Shown: in pieces, positions 1 to 7,700 of the stretch
How positions within the stretch are numbered: the first letter of the stretch is position 1
Layout: each line of letters opens with the position of its first letter
From: CAZLFA01 sp964558665
GTDB lineage: Bacteria; Desulfobacterota; Syntrophia; Syntrophales; PHBD01
Length of the DNA: 57,267 nt
Direction: 5' to 3'
Assembly (NCBI GenBank): GCA_964558665.1
Contig: CAZLFA010000017.1
Span: forward strand, 1 to 57,267
The notes under the pieces: generated by a model
What the model saw: only the letters and a program-made list of their open reading frames with translations
What the model was told of the DNA's origin: nothing
Databases searched by the model: none
Made by a program: the position numbers and the translations under genes

Positions 1-2
1 TG

Positions 3-50
3 GGTGGGGGATTTTCAAGTGGCCACAGGTGGGGGATTTTGGGTGGCCAC
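3..50. repeat. Two tandem ~23-bp direct repeats, possible IS21-family end
   Basis: Two nearly identical units follow each other at 3-26 and 28-50. Each opens with GGTGGGGGATTTT and closes with GTGGCCAC. IS21-family elements carry short multiple repeats of this general kind at their ends, downstream of istB, so this may be the outer end of such an element whose transposase lies outside the window. No istA or istB coding sequence is visible here, so the assignment rests on motif resemblance only. Confidence 0.35.
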
Positions 51-65
51 CCGGGGTTTCCGGTC

Positions 66-208
66 GGAAAGGGCTTTTTTTTCCGGCTCTGAATCGGAGC
101 GCTAGCTGCGTTGGCTTCGTCGTCGCAGAAGGGCGGGTTTTTAAACCCGCCCCTACGATGTTTATTAAATGTACGACTGCGTCGCCTTTGTCCCCCTCAC
201 TGAGGGGA
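66..208 (+). repeat. Dispersed ~145-bp repeat, copy 1 (inverted relative to 19.2 kb copy)
   Basis: This stretch matches the reverse complement of about 19204-19343 almost base for base, by eye nearly 90 percent. It holds a perfect hairpin: arms GGGCGGGTTT and AAACCCGCCC separated by two T, near 133-154. The flanks share the runs GAATCGGAGCGC and TTTATTAAATGTAC. No gene is supported in it. It is one module of the composite element also seen at 19 kb. Confidence 0.8.
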
Positions 209-229
209 TCGGGGGAGGACGCCGGTCTG

Positions 230-3200
230 CTATTGAATCGTATAGCCTTCCGTCTTCACCGCCTCGCTGTTGCCCGCTTCGTCCTGTGCAAAGTATTTCA
301 CCGTCGTTGTTGCTGTTATATTAATGGGTGATGCGTAGACCGATGACGAGGTCGTTGGCGTACTACCGTCCGTTGTATAATAGATCCTGTAACAGCCCGA
401 TCCGGAACCGTCGTTGCAGCTCAGAGTCACCTGCATAGCCCCGGTGTACGTTCCGCCGGAGGGAGATGCCGTGGTGGCGGGCGCTGTCGTATCCATAAGG
501 ATGTCGTCGCTGCAGGCCGCTGACCAGTTGCCTGTAACGTCTCTGAACTTCGCATATACGGTTTTGCCGCCGTCGCCGGAAGTCAGTTTCCAGGATTTCG
601 CTGCGCCGTATGTCAGCGACTTTGAGTAAGTCGCATTATCGTTCGAAAACTGTACATGCGTGCATTTCGGTGCATCGCTGCATGTCAATGCCAAAGTGAC
701 ATTCACGCTGTTCGTCGCCGCTGCTCCGGAGTTGATGCTGACGCTGCCGACAGGCGGCGCAGGGTCAATCGTATAGACGCCTGTCCTCACCTTTTCGATG
801 TTCCCGACCTTGTCCGCGGCAAAATACCTGACCATTGTATTTGTGGTTACACTGATCGGCGATGTATACACAGGCGATGAGGTTGTCGGCGTCGTGCCGT
901 CTGTCGTATAGAAGATCCTGTCGCATCCTGATACGCTGTCATAGCAGATAAGTGCAACGGATTGTGCGGCAGTGTAGTATCCCGCCGGAGCGATTGCGGT
1001 GGTGACGGGAGCCGAGGCGTCCAGAAGAATGGCGTCGCTGCAGGCGGCGGACCAGTTGCCGGCGGCATTTATGAACTTCACATAGACCGTCTTGGCGCCG
1101 TTTCCGGTTGTCAGTTTCCAGGACTTTGCCGTACTAAAAGCTTCCGGTACGGAGTAGGTCGCATTGTCGTTAGAGAACTGCATCTGCGGACAGCCCTGCG
1201 GATCACTGCAGGTCAGTGTCAGTGTGACGATCCTGTTTTTAGTTGCAGCCTCCCCGGAGTTGATGCTGACCGTTCCGGCCGGAGGAGCGGCATCGATAGT
1301 ATACTCACTTGCCTTTACAGTATCGATGTTTCCCGCAACATCCGTTGCAAAGTACTTGAGTGTCGTCGCGGCGACAATGCTGATCGGTGCAGAATAAACC
1401 GGCGACGACGCAGTCGGCGTGGAGCCGTCCGTCGTATAATGTATTTTATCGCAGCCTGATCCGCTTCTGCCGTCAATGCACGTCAGAGCCACCGACTGGG
1501 CTGTGCTGTACATACCACCGGCTGGAGCGGGTATGGTGGCAGGAGCTGTGATGTCCAGCAGAATGCTGTCGCTATAGGCTATCGACCAGTTGCCGGCGGT
1601 GTTCAGGAATTTCACATAAACCCTCTTGTGGCCACTACCGGACTTCAGTTTCCACGTCTTCATCGCATTAAATGCCTCTGCAAGGGCGTATGCTGAGTTG
1701 TCGTTGGAAAACTTCATGTGGGTGCAGCCTTGAGGATCACTGCAGGTCAGTGTCAGTGTGACGTCCACGCTGTTCGTCGCCAATGCCCCGGAGTTGATGC
1801 TTATGGTCCCGGCTGGAAGTGCGGCATCAATCGTGTATGCCTGGCTTTTCACCGCCTCGCTGTTGCCGGCGATGTCCTTTGCGAAGTATTTCAATACCGT
1901 TGTTGCCGGTATATTGATCGGTGCTGAATATACAGGTGATGACGCGGTTGGCGTGGAGCCGTCCGTTGTATAGTGGATTATGCTGCAGCCCGACCCTGAG
2001 CCGTCATTGCATATCAGAGCGGCCGACTGCGCCGCCCTGTATGTTCCACCGGCCGGAACTGCCGTGGTTACGGGGACTGCCGTGTCCAGAATGATGGCTT
2101 CGCTGTATGCTGCTGACCAAACGCCGGAGGCATTCATGAACTTGACATAGACCTTTTTTGTGCCGTTTTTGGACGACAGCGTCCAGGCCTTCGTAGCATT
2201 GAACGCTTCCGCCGCGGCGTAGGTCTTGTTGTCATTGGAGAACTGCATCTGGGAACAGCCCTGCGGATCGTTGCAGGTCAGCGTCAGAGTTACATTCACG
2301 CTGTTTGTTGCAACGGCGCCGGCATTGATGACGATGATTCCGGCAGCGGGTGTCGCGCCGATCGTATATTTCTGGCTCTTAACTGCCTCGCTGTTGCCGG
2401 CAACATCCTTTGCGAAATACTTGAGTGTTGTCGTAGCGGCAATGTTGATCGGCGCTGCATAGACCGGCGATGAATCAGTCGGCGCCGTGCCGTCCGTCGT
2501 ATAGTATATCCTGTCGCAGCCTGCCCCTTTTGCATCAATGCATGTCAGGGTCACCGACTGGGCCGCGGCGTACGTTCCACCGCCCGGCGCTGCGGCGGTT
2601 ACGGGAGCCGTCGTGTCCAGAATGATGGCGTCACTGACGGCCGGTGACCAGTTGCCCGCCGAATCCCCGAACTTCACATAGACTGTCCTGATACCGGCCA
2701 CAAGGGGCAGTGTCCAGGCCTTCGTCGTATTGAAAGTCTCTGCTGCGGAATATGTCACATTGTCGTTTGAGAACTGCATCCGGGAACAGCCCTGCGGATC
2801 GCCGCAAACCAGCGTCAGGGTGACGTTAACGCTGTTTGTAGCAACCGCCCCGGAGTTGATGCTGATGGAGGATGCCGGAGGAACTGCATCAATCGTATAT
2901 GTCCGGGCCTTGACAGATTCACTGTTGCCTGCCAGGTCGGTGGCGAAGAACTTCAGCGTTGTTGTCGCGGCAAGGGAGATGGCTGAAGTATAAACGTTTG
3001 ATGACGTCATCGGCGCGGAGCCGTCTGTCGTATAGTAGATCCTGTCGCAGCCGGTGCCGCCTCCGTCGTTGCAGGTCAATGTCACGTTCTGTGCAGCATC
3101 GTAGCTTCCGCCGGGAGGGGTGGCGATTGTCACGGGCGCGGTTGTGTCCACGGCGGTGATGGCTTTGATAGTGCGGTTGCCCGATTCATCATAGGCGTAT

Positions 3201-3367
3201 TCGATCTTTGAGCCGTCGTCGTAGTTCACCCGGATCAGGCGGTTGCCGTTGTCGTAGGTATAGCTTGCATTGGCGGCAAATGAAGGAATGGCCGAGGAAA
3301 GGAGGAAAAGGACAATACCGGTGATGAAAAAGAAATCCCTGAACACATTTTTTTGACACGACTTCAT
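230..3367 (-). CDS. Secreted Ig-like repeat protein (chitobiase C-terminal-type domains)
   Basis: A 1045-residue exported protein, probably a surface adhesin or stalk. Residues 1-31 form a Sec signal peptide (hydrophobic ITGIVLFLLSSAI, cleavage near SFA). Residues 33-70 are a single YD/RHS-like stretch (YTYDNGNRLIRV). From residue 74 two domain types alternate: an 88-residue CHB_HEX_C-type unit (DTTAPVT...YYTTDGS.P...TYTID) and an 89-residue unit (SINSG..ATNSVNVTLTLTC.D...MQFSNDN). There are five full pairs of about 177 residues and a final unit of the first type. Most units carry a cysteine pair. It follows the RHS gene and small membrane genes on the same strand, so it may belong to the same surface module. 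Function beyond display or adhesion is not shown. The ATG at 3367 fits the signal peptide. Confidence 0.8.
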   Translation of the reverse strand: MKSCQKNVFRDFFFITGIVLFLLSSAIPSFAANASYTYDNGNRLIRVNYDDGSKIEYAYDESGNRTIKAITAVDTTAPVTIATPPGGSYDAAQNVTLTCNDGGGTGCDRIYYTTDGSAPMTSSNVYTSAISLAATTTLKFFATDLAGNSESVKARTYTIDAVPPASSISINSGAVATNSVNVTLTLVCGDPQGCSRMQFSNDNVTYSAAETFNTTKAWTLPLVAGIRTVYVKFGDSAGNWSPAVSDAIILDTTAPVTAAAPGGGTYAAAQSVTLTCIDAKGAGCDRIYYTTDGTAPTDSSPVYAAPINIAATTTLKYFAKDVAGNSEAVKSQKYTIGATPAAGIIVINAGAVATNSVNVTLTLTCNDPQGCSQMQFSNDNKTYAAAEAFNATKAWTLSSKNGTKKVYVKFMNASGVWSAAYSEAIILDTAVPVTTAVPAGGTYRAAQSAALICNDGSGSGCSIIHYTTDGSTPTASSPVYSAPINIPATTVLKYFAKDIAGNSEAVKSQAYTIDAALPAGTISINSGALATNSVDVTLTLTCSDPQGCTHMKFSNDNSAYALAEAFNAMKTWKLKSGSGHKRVYVKFLNTAGNWSIAYSDSILLDITAPATIPAPAGGMYSTAQSVALTCIDGRSGSGCDKIHYTTDGSTPTASSPVYSAPISIVAATTLKYFATDVAGNIDTVKASEYTIDAAPPAGTVSINSGEAATKNRIVTLTLTCSDPQGCPQMQFSNDNATYSVPEAFSTAKSWKLTTGNGAKTVYVKFINAAGNWSAACSDAILLDASAPVTTAIAPAGYYTAAQSVALICYDSVSGCDRIFYTTDGTTPTTSSPVYTSPISVTTNTMVRYFAADKVGNIEKVRTGVYTIDPAPPVGSVSINSGAAATNSVNVTLALTCSDAPKCTHVQFSNDNATYSKSLTYGAAKSWKLTSGDGGKTVYAKFRDVTGNWSAACSDDILMDTTAPATTASPSGGTYTGAMQVTLSCNDGSGSGCYRIYYTTDGSTPTTSSSVYASPINITATTTVKYFAQDEAGNSEAVKTEGYTIQ

Positions 3368-3471
3368 GTTGCCTATTCCCCCCCGAATAGTTCTTACGGT
3401 CTTTTTTCTAGAGTAAATCCGCCGTCAAAACACATTTAATTTTGTCATCAAATTATTCACTTCTCATTTTT

Positions 3472-3804
3472 CTACAGAAAGGCCATGCAGATAACTATTG
3501 CTGCGACATGGGTAATTAAAATGACGTAAGTTATTTTTTTTAATTTTTGTTTTCTTTCGGCAATGGTCAATATAGTCCCATAAATTGGATATTGAAGGAT
3601 AAATAGAAAACCGGAATAAAGAATCGCCGACTCTCTCCATATGAGAGATTCTAAAACTGTATACGGATATATTATTGCCATAAAAAATCTTGTTCCATGT
3701 CCCGCACCCCCTGTAAATAAGACAAGGAGCGCTAAAATGGGTGTCCATACGAGAGCATAGTAAATATAAGGGAATTTAATTTTAAAACTTTGAATTACCG
3801 TCAT
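3472..3804 (-). CDS. Small membrane protein, paralogue of upstream gene (candidate orphan immunity)
   Basis: A 110-residue protein starting at the ATG at 3804, which has a clear AAGGAG ribosome site; a longer reading frame upstream lacks one. Three to four hydrophobic segments are visible (ALVWTPILALLVLF, FFMAIIYPY, ILYSGFLFILQYPIYGTIL, and the last ITHVAAIVICMAFL). It is clearly related to the next gene upstream (3915-4265): both share FK..(F/Y)P.I, TP.LA, IIYPY, an AE(R/K)K segment and the ending HVAA.VICMAFL. It sits in AT-rich DNA behind the RHS gene. I do not recognise a named family. Immunity to an RHS or related toxin is inferred from position only. Confidence 0.65.
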   Translation of the reverse strand: MTVIQSFKIKFPYIYYALVWTPILALLVLFTGGAGHGTRFFMAIIYPYTVLESLIWRESAILYSGFLFILQYPIYGTILTIAERKQKLKKITYVILITHVAAIVICMAFL

Positions 3805-3914
3805 CTTTGCATTCTCCTTGAACAAAGCAGACTGAAACGGCGGCCCATTTCTTAAAAGCGAAATCGTCATCATAACCTCTAATTTGTCCTTCACGTCATT
3901 CATGTCCCATTTTT

Positions 3915-4265
3915 CTACAGAAAGGCCATACAGATAACTGCCGCTGCGACATGGGCAATCAAAATGATTATTTTTGTTTTTTTCAGATTTCCTTTTTTCT
4001 CTGCAAAGGTAAGAACAATACTGAAAATCAAATAAAGCAAAAATCCCGCATAAACGACAATCGCCCATGTGCTGCTATCCTCAATATGCAACAATCCTAT
4101 TATAATAAAGGGATAGGGATAAATAATTTTAAGAAAAATAATGCCACCGGCATGATGCCCGGTAATGAGTAATGATAAAAATGCTAATGGTGGTGTCAGT
4201 ATAATCGCTTTAAAGATCCATGGATATCTCCTCTTAAAAGAAGTCAATATATTAGTACTATTCAT
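3915..4265 (-). CDS. Small membrane protein, tandem paralogue (candidate orphan immunity)
   Basis: A 116-residue membrane protein with hydrophobic segments AIILTPPLAFLSLLITG, IIFLKIIYPYPFIIIGLL, AIVVYAGFLLYLIFSIVL and IIILIAHVAAAVICMAFL. The start at 4265 (MNST) aligns with the start of its paralogue at 3472-3804; an upstream ATG at 4301 would add 12 residues and has poorer spacing. The homology continues past the stop codon into the 3' flank (the CATTTTTCTACAGAAAGGCC block recurs at 3465 and 3908), so the pair arose by tandem duplication. It follows the 155-residue gene by about 60 bp. Its function is unknown; an immunity role is inferred from context. Confidence 0.65.
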   Translation of the reverse strand: MNSTNILTSFKRRYPWIFKAIILTPPLAFLSLLITGHHAGGIIFLKIIYPYPFIIIGLLHIEDSSTWAIVVYAGFLLYLIFSIVLTFAEKKGNLKKTKIIILIAHVAAAVICMAFL

Positions 4266-4326
4266 GGCATTTATGCCCTCGGTGTAAAATTTAAAACCCA
4301 TTCCTATAATTTAATAAGCATTTCTC

Positions 4327-4794
4327 TCAGTATGATGTATTCGGATTCCCGTCTTCGGGATTTCCCTGCCTGTGGATTTTCAGACCTCGTATTTTATATC
4401 CCAGATAAATGCCCCATGAAGAAATAGCTATCCAAATAAGTGTGTATATAAACAAACCCAACATTATTTCCCAAAATGAACCTGATCGATACGCATCTTG
4501 AAAACTGATAGATTTCGCAATATATGCTATCGAAGCAAACATGCCTGGATTATAGATAATCGAATCTTTTAATATGTTGTCACTAATTTTTGATAAGCAA
4601 TATCCGGTAACAGTGCTACCTGCTAAGATACTTATGGGTATAAATACAAAAAATATCAAAAAAGGCATTCCGGCTGTTAATTGGTCAACATTAGACATAT
4701 ATGCGACTAGCATATCTAAAAAAATATACTTGAATAATCCTGCTGCTATTCCAAACCCTATTATTGCATGGATCAATTTTCGCAATATTTGCAT
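4327..4794 (-). CDS. Membrane protein overlapping the RHS toxin gene, candidate immunity protein
   Basis: A 155-residue protein with four likely membrane helices (IIGFGIAAGLFKYIFLD, MPFLIFFVFIPISILAG, a weaker one near MFASIAYIA, and MLGLFIYTLIWIAISSWGIYLGY). Its ATG at 4794 lies inside the 3' end of the RHS gene, giving a 22-bp overlap, and a GGTGGAAGGATAG ribosome site sits in the RHS coding sequence. That arrangement implies translational coupling. Cognate immunity genes of RHS and other polymorphic toxins typically lie directly after the toxin tip, often overlapping. It is AT-rich like the toxin tip. No named family is recognised; the immunity role is an inference. Confidence 0.7.
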   Translation of the reverse strand: MQILRKLIHAIIGFGIAAGLFKYIFLDMLVAYMSNVDQLTAGMPFLIFFVFIPISILAGSTVTGYCLSKISDNILKDSIIYNPGMFASIAYIAKSISFQDAYRSGSFWEIMLGLFIYTLIWIAISSWGIYLGYKIRGLKIHRQGNPEDGNPNTSY

Positions 4795-7700
4795 TTTCTA
4801 TCCTTCCACCTCTTAACCCATTTGATTGTCCATAATTGTGCATCGCTCCAAGAATTGCGATCATTGTCATAATCAGGAATTGGAGAATGCCAGTATTTAA
4901 AACCGTTTCTATAGTGAACAAAATAATCTTGACCTTGATGCATGTGCCTTTGAAATCCGTCTATGTAACATTTTTGAAGGTCTTTTTCTAAGTCAGCCTC
5001 TACTTCAGGTAAGTTTCTAAAGTGTCTCCAAGTTTGTCTCCATGGTCCTGTGCTACCTTTATCTTCCAGAGTATAGTCAAAATATTTTCCTCCATAGAAA
5101 TCACTGTGACCTAACTCAGGATAGCCACCCGTCAAATAGTTTCTTTCGTCACCATAATAATCTCTTACGCCATCATGAAACAATCCATAGGGATCGGACA
5201 AATTTATGGGTGAATTCCCAACATAAGCATAGACATTAATCCCACCGCCAAACCCAATCGGGTCTTTGGTTACGAAGCGTCCGACTTTGGGATCGTAATA
5301 TCTTGCACGGTAAAAGTACATTCCCGTTTCGGTGTCGTACTCTCGTGATGTGTACGTGTATGGCTGGCTGATGTTTCCGTTTGCCGTGATCGTCATGTTG
5401 CCGAAGGTATCGTATGCATATCTTTGCACTACTGTTCCGCTTGCGCTGCTCAAGCTCGTGATCGATCCTAGACCGTCCGCATGATAGAAGTACGGGGTAA
5501 AGGTTGTTGCTGCTTTTATCTCTATTGCCAGCGGTTCATCGATGTTCGGACCGTGCGTGTATCTGGTCTGCACTTCGCCGTTTGTATTGTACTCGGCAAT
5601 GATGTTCTGGTTGTCGTAGACATAGGTCGTCGTTCTCGGACAGGTGTTGGGCGCCGTGCAGTCCGTGCCGATCTCGTCTTTCGTCAGTGTCTTGGTGATT
5701 CTCCTTCCGAACGGGTCGTACGTGAAGGTAAGTTCCTTCTGCTTCGAGTTCTTCGTGATGACTACCTTCGTCAGCCGGTTCTCGTCGTCATAGGTGTAGT
5801 TGATTGTTTCGTTGTCTGTTGGTGGTGTTTCGTTTGTTTTGCTCAGTCTGTTTCCCACCTGGTCGTAGGTGTATGCTTCCGACTGATGGATGCCTCCCGT
5901 GGGCGCTGCCTGGGTAAGCCTGTAGATGCTGTCGTAACCGTATGACCAGGTCTCCTGCGGCGTGGTCTTCGTAAGCCGGTTGCCCGCGTAGTCGTGGGTG
6001 TATGCGGCGCTGTCTATGGTTTTGGCACTCTTTGTGGTGTTGATGCCTGTCAGCCTGCTGTCCTCATCGTAGCTGTAGGTGGAGGTGGTGCCGTTGGGCA
6101 TCGTCCTGGTCAATCTTCTGTTGTTGGCATCATAGGTGAAGGTGAAGCTCCCCAGGTCGGTCGTGATTTGATTGGGGAGATTGTTGTTGTCGTAGCCGTA
6201 GGTGATGGTTTTGTTGTCCGGGGTGGTCATGGATATCCGGTTGCCTGCGCTGTCGTAGGCGTATGTGATGGTCCTGCTGTTGGAGTCGGTGATGACGGTT
6301 ATCCTGTTGTTGCTGTCATAGGTGAAGTTATAGGCGATGTACTGGTTTCCCGCATAGGTGATATTGCCGTTGTCGTCGTACTGGAAAGCGGCGGCGCTGC
6401 TGTCCGAATAGCTCTTGCCGGTAAGCCGGTTGTTGAGATCGTAGTTGTAGGTGATCGTCTTGTTGTCGGGGCTGGTCCTTGAGATCAGGTTCCCCTTGCC
6501 GTCATAGCCGTAGCTCGTGATCTTGCCCAACGGGTCGGTCTCGCTGGTGAGCTTCCCTGTCTGGTCGTATGTGAAGCTCGTGGTGTTGTTTTTCGCATCG
6601 GTCAGGGCAGTGAGCTTGTCTCCTCCTCCCGTGCCGCATGATGAACAACCTGTCCCCCCGTAGGAAAGGCCGGTGACGTTGTTCAGGGCATCGGTGATCT
6701 GCGTCAGTTGGTCCTTGTAATTGTACAGGTAGTTCGTGGTCGTGCTGTTGGCATCGGTGGAGGAGAGCCGGTTGCCGTTATAGTCGTATGTGTATTGTGT
6801 TACATAGCTCTTCGGATCGGTGATCTGCGTCAGCTGGTTTAAGTTGTTGTACTGGAAGCTCGTCGTATTGTTCAGGGCGTCCGTCTGGGTCAGCATGTTG
6901 CCGTTGTTGTCATAGGTCATGGTGACCGTGCCGTTTTTGGGATCGGTGACGGAGATCAGATTGTTTTTGGAGTCGTAGGTCATCGTGGTCGTCTTGTTGT
7001 TCGGGGTGGTGATGCTCGTGATGTTGCCCCTTGTGTCGTACTGGTACGTGGTGACGGCGTTTCCCGGGGCGGTGATCGAGGTCAGGTTGCCGTTGGTGTC
7101 ATAGCCGTACTGGGTGGTGTTGTTCTTCGGATCGGTGACACTGCTTACCAGGTTCAGGGCATTGTAGGTATAGGTGGTGGTCTTCCCCAGGGGATCGGTT
7201 ATTGTCAGGCGGTTGCCGTTGTTGTCATAGGTATAGGATGTATAGCTTCCGTCATGTTCCGTCTTTTTGATGACGTTTCTCTTGTTGTCATAGGCGTATT
7301 TGACGGTGTAGCCCTTCGGGTCGGTAACCTCCGTCTTTACCGTGAAGGTGGGGTCGTACTTGTAGGTCCATACCCCTCCGTCCTCTTCCGTGTGGGTGGT
7401 TGTCCCCGTCTGGTTGTAGGTCATGGCCTTTACCTTGCCGTCGGGGCCGGTGGCGGTGAGCACCCTGCCTGAGGTGTCGTAGGTGTAGTTGACATTACGG
7501 TTCAGGGGATCGCTCTTGATGAGCATGTAGCCGTCGGCGTCGTAGGAGAACTGCCAGGCGTTGTTCAGGGGATCCGTGATGCTGGTGATATAGCCGCTGG
7601 TATAGCCGATGGTGTGCGTCCTTCCCATGGGATCGGTGATGCCGGTTATCAGGCCGGAGGTATTGGTTATAGTCGTTGTCCGGCCGTTGAAGTCGGTGAT

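Noticed and set aside
29..331. A 100-residue plus-strand frame at the window start
   Set aside because: It covers a dispersed repeat and the 3' end of the Ig-repeat gene, has no ribosome site, and reads as low-complexity translation of repeat DNA.
230..3367. CRISPR array or DNA-level satellite at 0.2-3.3 kb
   Set aside because: The 531-bp periodicity is in frame and codes for alternating protein domains; there are no short direct repeats with unique spacers.
5481..6482. Long plus-strand frames opposite the RHS gene
   Set aside because: They are antisense shadows of the YD repeats; their valine-glycine richness is the complement of repeated Tyr/Asp/Thr codons.
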